Below are positions 27,018 to 36,283 of a DNA stretch of 64,000 nucleotides, in pieces. This DNA is from Acidobacteriota bacterium (GTDB lineage: Bacteria; Acidobacteriota; Terriglobia; Acidiferrales; UBA7541). The notes under the pieces are model-generated. The model was given only the letters and a program-made list of their open reading frames with translations, was not told the DNA's origin and did not search any database. The DNA lies in NCBI GenBank assembly GCA_021832085.1, contig JAKBLM010000012.1, positions 20,782-84,781 of the forward strand, in the 5' to 3' direction. Numbering within the stretch: position 1 is the first letter of the stretch; each line of letters starts with the position of its first letter. The position numbers and the translations under genes are program-made.

Positions 27018-30000
27018 ATGAAGCCAAGGCACATCGTACTGTCTCTTTCCATCCTTGCCTTAGCTGGTTTGGTTCTGGCTGCCTATGCGCAAAAAGTCGG
27101 GAGCACCAGTTCTCCCGGCTTCACCAAAGGCAAGCGCGGGGAGGATGGCGCGCGGCTGATCCGTGCACGCGAGAACTGGTTCTACCGCCAGCGCGCCTAT
27201 CCGCTCAAGCGTATCCCCGCCTTTGCCCGCTTGCGCGCATTCAACGTCATGCGCCAGATGGAGCAGAAGCAGGTACTCCACCTCCAGCAAAAGTACGGCG
27301 CGAACTATGCCCGCATGGCCGCCGCCGCTGCCTTGGCCACCGGCACGGTCAATACCGCTGCCACTTGGGTGCCGATCGGTCCTCAGCCCTCCAACGATTA
27401 TTTCTTCCAGCCGTATGTGTCCGGTCGCATCACCGCGATGGTGGTGGACCCCTGCGATTCCACCGGCAATACCGTTTTTGCCGGTGGCGCCCAAGGCGGC
27501 CTGTGGCTCACAACCAACGGCGGAAGCAGCTGGCAACCGGTGGGCGATCAGGCAACGATGCCCTCGCTCGCCATCGGCTCGATTGCCGTACCGCCCGGTT
27601 GCACCGGCAGCTCCTCGACCACCGTCTACCTTGGTACGGGCGAAGAGAACTTTTCCTACGACAGCTATTATGGCGCGGGCGTGCTGAAGTGCACCTATAC
27701 CGGTGGAACGAGCGTCTATTCCTGCGCGCTGCCCACGGGTGAGAAGTTCGGCAGTTACACGATCGGTTCCACCCCGCTCTCGCCCGATAGCGCCGGCCCG
27801 TATATCGGCAGTCTGGCCGTCGACCCGAAGAATTCGCAGATCCTGCTTGCTGCGGTTCAGGCCTACCAATCGGTGATGCCTTCAGGCATCTGGTGCTCGG
27901 CCGATGGCGGCACGACGTGGAATCACGTGCTGCCCAGTGTCACGCAGGTGGTCGGCACGGGCGTCGCGTTCGATCAGGCCGGCTACGCCTATGCCGCGCT
28001 CGGCGATCTCGATGGTGGCGCTTCTGAAGGCACCACCACCGTCAACGGGGTCTACAAAACTTCAGCGGCCGTCACTTCTTGTACCAGTCCCGCGCCGGCT
28101 TTCTCCCAGCTCGGCGGCTTGGGCAATCTCGCTTCTCCCTCGAGCATGGGCCGCATCGCGATATCAGTTGCTTCCAATCCGAATGCCCCGAGCAGCGCCT
28201 CGGCCGACGAAGTCTTCGCCGCCGTCGCGGACGCTTCGAACACCTCCAGCACCCTGCTCGGCGTCTACGCCAGCGGCAACGGCGGCAACACCTGGCAGCA
28301 GCTGACGAATTCCCTGCTCGTGCCTGGCGGCGGCTTCTGCGACGACCAATGCTTCTACGACCTCACCATTAATATCGATCCCCATAATCCCACGGTCGTT
28401 TTTGCCGGCGGCTCGGCTCCGGGCAGCGGCGCCAATGGCCAGGGCAACACGCTCATCGGCACGTCGAAAGCTTCCTCGATTGGCAGCAGCAGCTTCACGA
28501 TCAACGCCGGCAGCTCCTGGTCCGACATCTCGGGCAACGACTGCAGCACCTGCAACACCGGCATGCACGTCGACCTGCACGCCATCGCTTTCGCTCCAGC
28601 CGGCACCAGCGGCTCGGCCACCAAGGTCTATGTCGGCACCGACGGCGGGGCCTGGAGCGCCGCGAGTCCCGAATCGTTGCCTGGCTCCTCTTCGCAGACC
28701 TGGACCAACCTCAATTCGACGCTCGCGCTCACCCAGATCTATCCCGGCATGTCCAACGATCCCGCCGGCTGGGAGTATCGCAGCTATCTCGGCGCCCAGG
28801 ACAACGGTTCGCAGCTCTTCGGCCAGGAAAGCGGCACGAGCAATCCGCTCGCCTGGGACAACACGCTCACCTGCGGTGACGGCGGCTACACGCTGGTCGA
28901 TCCCCAGGTGCCCAGCACCGTCTACAACTCCTGTGCCTACATCTCCGGTTTCATCCTCGGCATCCAGAAATCGCTCATCAACGGCGACGCGGACAACACC
29001 GCCGGCACGACCAGCTATTACGAAGCCTCGACCGGTATCAACGGCAACGACGCCGCCAATTTCATTCCGCCGATGGCGATCGATTCCGAAAAGCCGCAAA
29101 ACCTGTACTTCGGCACCTATCGCGTCTATCAATCCACCGACGGCGCCAACAGCTGGAACGCGATTTCTCCCGATGTCACCGGCGGTGGCACCGGTGCTCC
29201 TTACAACTCCTTCTGCAGCAGCAATCCCGGCTATTGTGTGCTGATGTCCGTCGCCGTGGCGCCGACCGACTCGAACGAGGTTGTTACCGGCAGCGATGTC
29301 GGCGAGGTCTATCTCAGCCTGAACGCCGGATCGGGATCCAGTTCCACCTGGACCGACGTCACCACCTCTGCGCTGCCCCCGCGCTCGATCACGCAGGTGG
29401 CCGTCAGCCCGAGCAACCCCAACACGATTTTCGCCACCTTCTCCGGCTTCTCCGGTTTCAACGGCGACACGGCCGGCCACGTCTTTGTCGGCGACGTCAC
29501 CACGGGCACCACCCCGGCGGTCGCCTGGACCGACGTCAGTAGCGCAACGGCCTGCGTTTCGGGAGGAGCCCTGCCCAATATCCCGGTCGATAGCATCGTC
29601 GTCGATCCCAATAACCCGTCGCAGCTCTTTGTCGGCACCGACCTCGGCGTTTTCCTCGGCGAGCTGCAGGGCACCGCGCCGCTCTACACCGGCGGCTGCT
29701 GGCAGCCGCTGAGCAACGGCCTGCCCGACATGGCCGCTCTCTCGCTCACGCTGAACAACGCTTCGCGCACGCTCATCGCCGGAACCCACGGCCGCAGCGC
29801 CTGGGCGCTCGCGCTGGGCGACACGAGCTCGTTCGACCTGGAATCGCTCTCGCCCGCGTCCGCCTCGGCGGGCACTTCGGTCACGCTCGTAGGCCAGGGT
29901 TTGGCCAGCGGTCAAACGGTGAACTGGCAGGTGAACGGCTCGACACCTTCGGGTTGCTCGATCACGGTGACGAGCGCGGGCAGCACGACCACGATGACCG

Positions 30001-31520
30001 GCCAAACGGCCAATCAGCTCGTCACCAGCGTTCCTGCCGCCTGCATGGTTAACGGTGTCGCCCAGGTCAGCGTGACCGACCCGAGCACGTCCACCACCAC
30101 CAATTCGCTCCCGTTCACAATCACCTCGGGCACCCCGACCGTCAATTCCATCAGCCCGTCCACCGCCGCGACCGGTAGCACGGTTCCCATGACGCTTTCG
30201 GGAACCGGCTTCCTCTCGAGCACGACGCTGGGCCTGCAGGACGCGCTTGGCCTGTATCCCTGCAATCCGGTTTCGGGCACGAATACCGGCACTACCCAGT
30301 TCAACGCCACCATCCCGTCCAGCTGCCTGCAGTACGGCGGCTACTATTTCGTCACCGCCAACAACCCGCAGCCCGGCGGCGGTTCTTCGAACCCCAATCT
30401 GATTGCCGCCCCGGCGACCTATGGCACCGCCTGCACCAGCGAGAACCCACCCGGCTGCCTGCTCGACGTCAGCGGCGCCGCGCCGCCGAACGACAGCTTC
30501 TCCGGCGCCACCACGGTCACGCCCAGCAGCTCCGGCTCTTACTCGGTCACCGAAGACACCTCCGGCGCCACCACCTCCGGCTCCGATCCCGCGCTGCCTT
30601 CCACTTGTACCAGCAGCGCTGCTGACAACGGCGACGCCAATAGCGTCTGGTTCAAGTACACGCCTTCGGCTAATACCACCATCAGCGCCGACACGATCGG
30701 CAGCAGCTACGACACCATCCTTTCGGTCTGGAGCGGGACCTCCACTTCCAACCTCAGCAGCGTCGCCTGCAACGACGACATCGTCAGTGGAATTAATCGG
30801 GTTTCGGAAATCTCCGATCTCACCCTATCGGCGGGCACGACCTACTACTTTATGGTCACCGATTGGGGCATCCCCATCTACAACAGCACCGGCACCAGCC
30901 TCAGCAACGTGATCGCCGGCGGTGGCAAGCTCGTCTTCACCGTGAGCACCGGCGTTGTCCCGACCGCCTCGTTCACCGCCAAGGCTTCGACGCCCAGCCC
31001 ATCCAGCATCACCGCCGGCTCCTCCGCCACTTCCACGCTCACGCTCACACCGACTTCCAGCAGTTCCACCGGCACAGTCACGATTGAGCCGTGCACCACA
31101 TCCAGCGCTACGATCACCTGCAGCTACTCGCCTTCGACGATCAACCTCGGCACCAGTGCGGCCCAATCGACCGTCACCATCCAGACAGTTGCGCCCGGGG
31201 AAGTGCCGCCCGGAGGGCCGTATGAAACACCGCCGTTGGGCTTGCTGGTGGCCTTTCTGGCCGGAATATCGGCGCTCGTCTTCCTGCTGCGCTGGCGGTT
31301 TGCCCGGCGTCGGCCTGTTGCCGCCCGCACGGGGCTTGTCGCCGCGCTCGGCTTTGCGCTGCTCGCCGCCACTCTGATCTTTGAAGCGGCTTGCGGTGGC
31401 AGCGGTACGCCTCCCTCGAGCACGGTGACTGGCACGCCTCCCGGCACCTACACGATCACGATTCCCACTTCGCCGGCGGCCACCAACGGCAGCGCCACGG
31501 TGACGTTGAAGGTCCAATAA
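27018..31520 (+). CDS. Very large secreted protein with beta-propeller, IPT and pre-peptidase C-terminal-like domains
   Basis: A 1500-residue exported protein. A signal peptide (ILALAGLVLAAYAQ) precedes an N-terminal helical segment. From about residue 110 to 940 there are repeated blade signatures (VFAGGAQGGLWLTTNGGSSW, KVYVGTDGGAWS, LFVGTDLGVFLGELQ), so a sialidase/VPS10-like beta-propeller. Two IPT/TIG-like Ig domains (about 950-1120) follow, then a PPC-like domain (PPNDSFSGATTV, VWFKYTPS, YDTILSVWSG). The region 1310-1395 is Ser/Thr-rich. Two hydrophobic helices flank RWRFARRRPVAAR (about 1405-1460), and a short Ig-like strand ends the protein after a lipobox-like AACGGSG. Function unknown; glycan binding or adhesion is plausible. 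Confidence 0.85.
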   Translation: MKPRHIVLSLSILALAGLVLAAYAQKVGSTSSPGFTKGKRGEDGARLIRARENWFYRQRAYPLKRIPAFARLRAFNVMRQMEQKQVLHLQQKYGANYARMAAAAALATGTVNTAATWVPIGPQPSNDYFFQPYVSGRITAMVVDPCDSTGNTVFAGGAQGGLWLTTNGGSSWQPVGDQATMPSLAIGSIAVPPGCTGSSSTTVYLGTGEENFSYDSYYGAGVLKCTYTGGTSVYSCALPTGEKFGSYTIGSTPLSPDSAGPYIGSLAVDPKNSQILLAAVQAYQSVMPSGIWCSADGGTTWNHVLPSVTQVVGTGVAFDQAGYAYAALGDLDGGASEGTTTVNGVYKTSAAVTSCTSPAPAFSQLGGLGNLASPSSMGRIAISVASNPNAPSSASADEVFAAVADASNTSSTLLGVYASGNGGNTWQQLTNSLLVPGGGFCDDQCFYDLTINIDPHNPTVVFAGGSAPGSGANGQGNTLIGTSKASSIGSSSFTINAGSSWSDISGNDCSTCNTGMHVDLHAIAFAPAGTSGSATKVYVGTDGGAWSAASPESLPGSSSQTWTNLNSTLALTQIYPGMSNDPAGWEYRSYLGAQDNGSQLFGQESGTSNPLAWDNTLTCGDGGYTLVDPQVPSTVYNSCAYISGFILGIQKSLINGDADNTAGTTSYYEASTGINGNDAANFIPPMAIDSEKPQNLYFGTYRVYQSTDGANSWNAISPDVTGGGTGAPYNSFCSSNPGYCVLMSVAVAPTDSNEVVTGSDVGEVYLSLNAGSGSSSTWTDVTTSALPPRSITQVAVSPSNPNTIFATFSGFSGFNGDTAGHVFVGDVTTGTTPAVAWTDVSSATACVSGGALPNIPVDSIVVDPNNPSQLFVGTDLGVFLGELQGTAPLYTGGCWQPLSNGLPDMAALSLTLNNASRTLIAGTHGRSAWALALGDTSSFDLESLSPASASAGTSVTLVGQGLASGQTVNWQVNGSTPSGCSITVTSAGSTTTMTGQTANQLVTSVPAACMVNGVAQVSVTDPSTSTTTNSLPFTITSGTPTVNSISPSTAATGSTVPMTLSGTGFLSSTTLGLQDALGLYPCNPVSGTNTGTTQFNATIPSSCLQYGGYYFVTANNPQPGGGSSNPNLIAAPATYGTACTSENPPGCLLDVSGAAPPNDSFSGATTVTPSSSGSYSVTEDTSGATTSGSDPALPSTCTSSAADNGDANSVWFKYTPSANTTISADTIGSSYDTILSVWSGTSTSNLSSVACNDDIVSGINRVSEISDLTLSAGTTYYFMVTDWGIPIYNSTGTSLSNVIAGGGKLVFTVSTGVVPTASFTAKASTPSPSSITAGSSATSTLTLTPTSSSSTGTVTIEPCTTSSATITCSYSPSTINLGTSAAQSTVTIQTVAPGEVPPGGPYETPPLGLLVAFLAGISALVFLLRWRFARRRPVAARTGLVAALGFALLAATLIFEAACGGSGTPPSSTVTGTPPGTYTITIPTSPAATNGSATVTLKVQ

Positions 31521-31540
31521 TCCGTCAGGACCGATTCCGG

Positions 31541-31578
31541 GCGGGGACGGCCATCCGGCCGTCCCCGCTTTCGCCTTT
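31541..31578 (+). terminator. Rho-independent terminator after the propeller gene
   Basis: A perfect 12-bp stem: GCGGGGACGGCC (31541-31552) and GGCCGTCCCCGC (31557-31568), with the loop ATCC, followed by TTTCGCCTTTT. It lies 20 nt after the stop codon of the 1500-residue gene. Confidence 0.85.
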
Positions 31579-31664
31579 TACCCTCCCTGCTCGGGCCCTC
31601 CGGCCCTGTCGCTTGTTCGTGCGCTCTCCGGTCGTGGCTGTTACAATGCGGCTAAATTCCGCGC

Positions 31665-33239
31665 ATGAACGTCGTTCTCATCTCGACCTATGATCTGGGC
31701 CATCAGCCGTTCGGCCTCTCTTCGCCGGCTGCCTGGTTGCGCGAGCGTGGCCACTCGGTCTGCTGTCTCGACCTTTCCCGCGAGCCGCTGGCCGAATCGG
31801 CGCTCCGCGATGCCGATCTCGTCGCTTTTTACGTCCCCATGCACACGGCCACGCGATTGGCTGCCGCGCTCGTCGAGCCGGTTCGCCGGATCCGGCCCTC
31901 CGCCCGGCTCTGCTTTTACGGCCTTTACGCCCCGGTCAACGAGCAGTGGCTGCGTCGGCTGGGGATTGAGACGATACTCGGCGGCGAATTCGAAGCCGGG
32001 CTCGTGGCGTTGGCCGACCGCTTGGCCGCTTCGCCCGAAAATCCCACGCTCATGAAAAGCGCTGCCGTTGGCGGGTACGCGGGAATTGAAGCCCGTGCGG
32101 CTTCGCCTCCGGCTCCGGCCGCTGCCACTGCCCGTGTCCCGGAAAACAAGCTCCTCCCGGGCGCATCTGCGTCTTCGCCCCAGCCAGAGCCCGTCATCTC
32201 GCTCGCCCGCCAGCGCTTCCTTGTGCCCGACCGCAGCGGCTTGGTTCCGCTCAGCTGTTACGCCCAGATTCAGCTGCCCGACGGCAGCCGCCGCGTTGCC
32301 GGCTACACCGAAGCGAGCCGTGGCTGCAAGCACCGCTGCCGCCACTGCCCGATCGTGCCCGTATACGAGGGGGTGTTCCGCGTCGTCCAGCCCGAGGTCG
32401 TTCTCGAGGACATTCGCCGCCAGGTGCGCGCCGGGGCCGAGCACATCACCTTCGGCGATCCCGATTTCTTCAACGGCCCGCGCCACGCGCTCCAGATTGT
32501 CCGCGCGCTCCACGCCGAATTTCCCGCGTTGAGCTACGATGTCACCATCAAGGTCGAGCACCTGCTCGCCCGTCGCGCGGATCTCGCGGTGCTGCGCGAT
32601 ACCGGCTGCCTCTTCGTCACCACTGCCGTTGAATCGCTCGATGACGCGGTGCTCGCCCGCCTTGACAAGGGCCACACCCGCGCCGATTTCTGCGAGTTGG
32701 TTCGCCTCGCTCGCGACGTCGGGCTCGTGCTTCATCCCACCTTCATTCCATTCACTCCCTGGACCACGCCCGAGGGCTATGCGGATTTCCTCGACAGGCT
32801 CGCCTCGCTCGATCTCGTCGAAAATGTCGCCCCGGTCCAGCTCGCGATCCGCATGCTCGTTCCGGCCGGCTCCCGGCTGCTCGAGCTCGAAGAAGTCCGC
32901 CGGATCCTCTCTCCGTTCGATCCCTCGGCGCTGGTTTATCCTTGGCGTCATCCCGACCGGCGAGTCGACAGCATGCAGCGGGAGGTCGAGGCGATCGTGA
33001 TGGAATGCCAGTCCCGCCAGGCTTCCCGCCCGGAAACGTTTTCGCTTGTTCATCGGGCCGCGCACCAGGCGCTTGGCAACAGCTTGGCGTTGCCGCGGGT
33101 CGAGCGCCCGCGCGTCGCCCGCGCCGCCATCCCCTATCTCACCGAGCCCTGGTACTGTTGAGCCGAGCCGACCGGAGACCAGTTGGCCTCCATCCACGAA
33201 GCCCGCGCCAAGCTCCGCTATTCGGAATCCTTCGTCTAA
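31665..33239 (+). CDS. CUAEP-tail radical SAM selenoprotein (in-frame UGA at 33159-33161 read as Sec)
   Basis: Residues 1-125 form an N-terminal B12-binding-like Rossmann domain (MNVVLISTYDLGHQPFG). A Pro/Ala-rich linker leads to a radical SAM domain with CKHRCRHC (Cys221, 225, 228) and ITFGDPDFFNGP. A conventional reading stops after TEPWYC at codon 498. The next codon is TGA and the frame continues GCC GAG CCG (CUAEP) and on for 25 codons to TAA at 33237-33239. CUAEP/CCAEP is the tail motif of a known radical SAM family, whose Sec form is decoded at exactly this TGA. The resulting protein has 524 residues with Sec at 499. A SECIS-like hairpin lies directly downstream. Substrate unknown; ATP-grasp partner follows. 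Confidence 0.85.
33162..33190 (+). promoter_or_regulatory. SECIS-like hairpin directly after the UGA codon
   Basis: Right after the TGA at 33159-33161, GCCGAC (33167-33172) pairs with GTTGGC (33182-33187, one G-U). Inside lie a C/A mismatch, then GG with CC around the loop AGA. GAG (33165-33167) can alternatively pair with CTC (33188-33190). Bacterial SECIS elements lie within coding sequence just 3' of the UGA, so position and shape fit. No consensus sequence is expected, so this needs an experiment. Confidence 0.5.
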
Positions 33240-33350
33240 CGGATTTTCTGGCCGCCGCTCTGACGGCCTTCCGGGCGAGGTGGAAGAATCCGCCCGTTCG
33301 AGGCTTTGAGCCGATTTCGTCCGGCGTGGTAGTCTGAAAGGCGATTCGTC

Positions 33351-34703
33351 ATGGCCGGTGCCAGCCAACCAAAGCGCCTGTTGATCCTTTCGAGCAAGCT
33401 CGGCTATCAGTCGCGTAGCTTTGCGGAGGCTGCCAGGCGTTTGGGTGCCGAAGTCGCTTTCGGTACCGACCGCTGCCGCAAAGTGGACAATCTGTGGGGC
33501 GACGGCGCGCTCGCGCTGCGCTTCGAGAATCCCGAAGCCGCCGCCGAGGCGGTCGCCCGCCTGGCGAGCGAGACGCCGATCGATGCCGTCCTCGCGCTCG
33601 GCGATCAGCCCACGCTGGCGGCCGCCCACGCGGCCGCCCGGCTCGGCCTCACCGGCAATCCTGTGGAAGGGGCATGGAATTGCCGCACGAAACTCCGCCA
33701 GCGCCAGGTGCTCCGCGCCGCCGGCCTGCCGGTTCCCGAGTTTTTCGCTTTTCGCCTCGACGAGCTGCTGGAGGAAATCTTGCCGCGCGTGCCGTTCCCC
33801 TGCGTCGTCAAGCCGCTCACGCTGTCGGCGAGCCAGGGTGTCGTTCGCGCCGACAACCCAGCCGCCTTCACCGCCGCGGTGGGCCGCGTTCGCGCGCTCA
33901 TCCAGTCGCCGCCGCTCACCTCGAGCCATCGCACCGATCTCGATCGGCTGCTCGTCGAAAGCTACATCCCGGGCAGGGAAGTGGCCGTCGAAGGACTGAT
34001 GACTGCCGGACGCCTGCGCGTGCTGGCGGTTTTCGACAAGCCCGACCCGCTCGAAGGACCGTTTTTCGAGGAGACGATCTACGTCACGCCTTCACGGCTA
34101 CCGGCCGAAGTGCAATCGGCTATTGCCGACTGCGCTGCGCGCTCGGTCGCCGCGCTCGGCCTCACCGATGGCCCCCTCCACGCCGAATTCCGCATCCAGG
34201 AAGGAAAACCGTGGGTGCTTGAGCTCCAGCCGCGTCCGATCGGCGGCCTCTGCGCTCGCGCGTTGCGCTTCGGCCCGGACCGCATCGGACTCGAAGAGTT
34301 GCTCGTGCGCCACGCGCTCGGTTTTCCCGGCGCCGGAGCGGAAAGGGAAGTGGAAGCTTCGGGCGTGATGATGATTCCCGTGCCGCGCAGTGGCATCTTC
34401 GATTGTGTCGACGGCCTGGACGAGGCACGCGCCACGCCGGCCGTCACCGAAATCGAGATCACCGCTCGCCGGCACGATCCGGTGCTCGCCTGGCCGGAAG
34501 GTTCCAGCTACCTCGGCTTCATTTTCGCCCGCGCCCAGGATCCCGCTCGGGTCGAGCAAGCCCTCCGCCAGGCACACGCCAGGCTGCGGTTTGTTTTTTC
34601 CTCGGAATTGCCCGTCGAGCACCCGGCCGCGCCCCGGGCCGGTTGCGGGGAATCGCCACGGCGCCGGCCCGCGGCCGCCAAAGGCAGCCGCGCCCGTCGC
34701 TGA
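33351..34703 (+). CDS. ATP-grasp domain ligase next to the radical SAM selenoprotein gene
   Basis: A 450-residue ATP-grasp enzyme, ligating a carboxylate to a nucleophile via an acyl-phosphate. It has a pre-ATP-grasp Rossmann part (RLLILSSKLGYQSRSFAEAA, DAVLALGDQPTLAAAHAAA), NCRTKLRQRQVLRAAGLPVP, the ATP-binding loop VPFPCVVKPLTLSASQGVV, VESYIPGREVAVEG and the metal-ligand stretch WVLELQPRPIGGLC. The C-terminal 30 residues are Arg/Ala-rich and variable. It starts 111 nt after the real end of the selenoprotein gene, same strand. A two-step small-molecule or peptide-like modification is inferred; the substrate is unknown. Confidence 0.85.
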   Translation: MAGASQPKRLLILSSKLGYQSRSFAEAARRLGAEVAFGTDRCRKVDNLWGDGALALRFENPEAAAEAVARLASETPIDAVLALGDQPTLAAAHAAARLGLTGNPVEGAWNCRTKLRQRQVLRAAGLPVPEFFAFRLDELLEEILPRVPFPCVVKPLTLSASQGVVRADNPAAFTAAVGRVRALIQSPPLTSSHRTDLDRLLVESYIPGREVAVEGLMTAGRLRVLAVFDKPDPLEGPFFEETIYVTPSRLPAEVQSAIADCAARSVAALGLTDGPLHAEFRIQEGKPWVLELQPRPIGGLCARALRFGPDRIGLEELLVRHALGFPGAGAEREVEASGVMMIPVPRSGIFDCVDGLDEARATPAVTEIEITARRHDPVLAWPEGSSYLGFIFARAQDPARVEQALRQAHARLRFVFSSELPVEHPAAPRAGCGESPRRRPAAAKGSRARR

Positions 34704-34730
34704 GGACGCGGGATTCCCGAACGGAATTTG

Positions 34731-35069
34731 CTACGATTTTGCTTTCGGCGGAACGTACCCTTCCGGCAGTTTCGCGCCTTCGCCGAAAAAGAATTGTTCC
34801 ATCTGCTCTTCGATGAATTTCTGCGAATTCGGATCGAGCGGGTTCAGCCGGTACTCGTTCATCAGCATCTTCGAGTACTCAATCCACATCCGCCACGCGT
34901 CCTTCGACACGTTTTCATAGATCCGCTTGCCCAGTTCGCCCTTCCACGGCGGTCGATCGAGCCCGGGCATCTCGCGCCCGAACTTCACGCACTTCACCAT
35001 GCGCTGGCCCGGCTGGGTGGGCTCGTTTCCGGGCGGCGTGCCGGAATTTTCACACTTTTCGTCGGCCAT
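34731..35069 (-). CDS. Fe(2+)-trafficking protein YggX-like
   Basis: A 112-residue member of the YggX family, proposed to protect iron-sulfur proteins and to move ferrous iron. Core motifs: MVKCVKFGREMPGLDRPPW with the conserved Cys, LGKRIYENVSKDAWRMWIEY, KMLMNEYRLNPLDPNSQKFI and EEQMEQFFFGEG. The ATG at 35067-35069 follows GTGGAGGACTCG, deciding the start although the frame runs 84 codons further upstream. An N-terminal extension of about 24 residues (MADEKCENSGTPPGNEPTQP) is not in the family core. Divergent from the glucokinase gene. Confidence 0.92.
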   Translation of the reverse strand: MADEKCENSGTPPGNEPTQPGQRMVKCVKFGREMPGLDRPPWKGELGKRIYENVSKDAWRMWIEYSKMLMNEYRLNPLDPNSQKFIEEQMEQFFFGEGAKLPEGYVPPKAKS

Positions 35070-35244
35070 CGAGTCCTCCACTTGTGAACGTCCAAGATAC
35101 TTCAAAAAATCCGGAATTCCTAGCCGCCTTCCCCATCTTCTTACCTCTTTATTTCGCCGCCGGGCGCAATGCATTTTCCGCCGGCTTGCCAAGCCCCGCC
35201 GGTTTGCGAAAAGATAAAGGCGGTAGCAGCGCGGAGCGAACTCG

Positions 35245-36213
35245 ATGATTCTCGGTGGCGACATTGGCGGAACAAAATGCAATCTGGCGGCGTTTGAGCG
35301 CGACGGCAGGGGCCTGCGCAAGCTTCACCAGCAGAAATATGCCAGCCAGGAAGTGGTTTCCTTCGACCAGATGCTTCGCGCCTTCCTCGGCGAGTTGGCC
35401 TCGGGAGCCAAGATCGAGGCGGCCTGTTTCGGCGTGGCCGGCCCGGTGATCGGCCGCAGCGTCCATCCGACGAATCTCTCCTGGCCGGTCGATGCCGATT
35501 CTGCCGCGAGCGTGCTCGGCACCGATCGCGTCCGCCTGATCAACGACATGGGCGCCACCTTCGCCGGCATCGACGCGCTCGAGCCCGACGAACTCCTCAC
35601 GCTCCAGCCCGGCAAGGCCGAGCCTCGTGCCACGCAGGCGCTCATCGCCGCCGGCACCGGCCTCGGCGAATCCTTTCGCGTCTGGGACGGCAGCGGCTAC
35701 CGAGTCGTTCCCAGCGAGGGCGGCCATGCCGATTTCGCCCCGCGCACCGATCAGGAGATCGCCCTGCTGCGCTTCCTCAAGAAGCGGCAGACCTGGGTGG
35801 ACCTTGAGAGTGTCATTTCGGGACGCGGCTTCTACCTGCTTCACCAGTTTCTCGGCCCCAGCGTCGATCACCCCGATTTTCACGAAGATCGCGAAGACCC
35901 CGCTGCCGAAATCACCCACCGCGCCCTTCACGGCGCCTGCGACATCTGCGTCGATGCGGTCGATCTCTGGGTGACCCTCTACGGCGCCGAAGCCGGCAAC
36001 CTCGCATTGAAAACGCTGGCGCGCGGAGGCGTCTTCGTCGCCGGCGGTATCGCCGGCAAAATCCTGCCGAAACTCACTTCCGGCCGCTTCGTCGAGGCGT
36101 TCTCACAGAAAGCCGGACTCGCCGAGGTGCTCGCCGCAATTCCGATCACCGTCGTTCTCAATCCGGAAGCGCCGCTCGTCGGCGCCGCGGCCGCTGCCGC
36201 CGCGCTGCTCTAA
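35245..36213 (+). CDS. glk: Glucokinase
   Basis: Cytosolic ATP-dependent glucokinase (322 residues) making glucose 6-phosphate. Glk-family motifs: phosphate loop MILGGDIGGTKCNLAAFERD, FGVAGPVIGRSVHPTNLSWP, the catalytic segment VRLINDMGATFAG (Asp), AAGTGLGESF, PSEGGHADFAPRTD and the C-terminal GGVFVAGGIAGKILPKL. It lacks the Cys-rich zinc motif of the ROK family and so fits the E. coli Glk type. The start follows GCGGAGCGAACTCG. It is next to a secreted glycosidase, so both may serve glucan use. Confidence 0.93.
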   Translation: MILGGDIGGTKCNLAAFERDGRGLRKLHQQKYASQEVVSFDQMLRAFLGELASGAKIEAACFGVAGPVIGRSVHPTNLSWPVDADSAASVLGTDRVRLINDMGATFAGIDALEPDELLTLQPGKAEPRATQALIAAGTGLGESFRVWDGSGYRVVPSEGGHADFAPRTDQEIALLRFLKKRQTWVDLESVISGRGFYLLHQFLGPSVDHPDFHEDREDPAAEITHRALHGACDICVDAVDLWVTLYGAEAGNLALKTLARGGVFVAGGIAGKILPKLTSGRFVEAFSQKAGLAEVLAAIPITVVLNPEAPLVGAAAAAAALL

Positions 36214-36283
36214 CCGGCGTCTCGGTAAGAACGGCTGTATCCGCGCCCGCCATTGACAATTTTCATGTGTCGAGAGGCGGGAC

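Noticed and set aside
33159..33161. TGA as the real stop of the radical SAM gene
   Set aside because: It would leave the protein ending TEPWYC, one residue before the CUAEP tail, while the following GCC GAG CCG exactly encode AEP.
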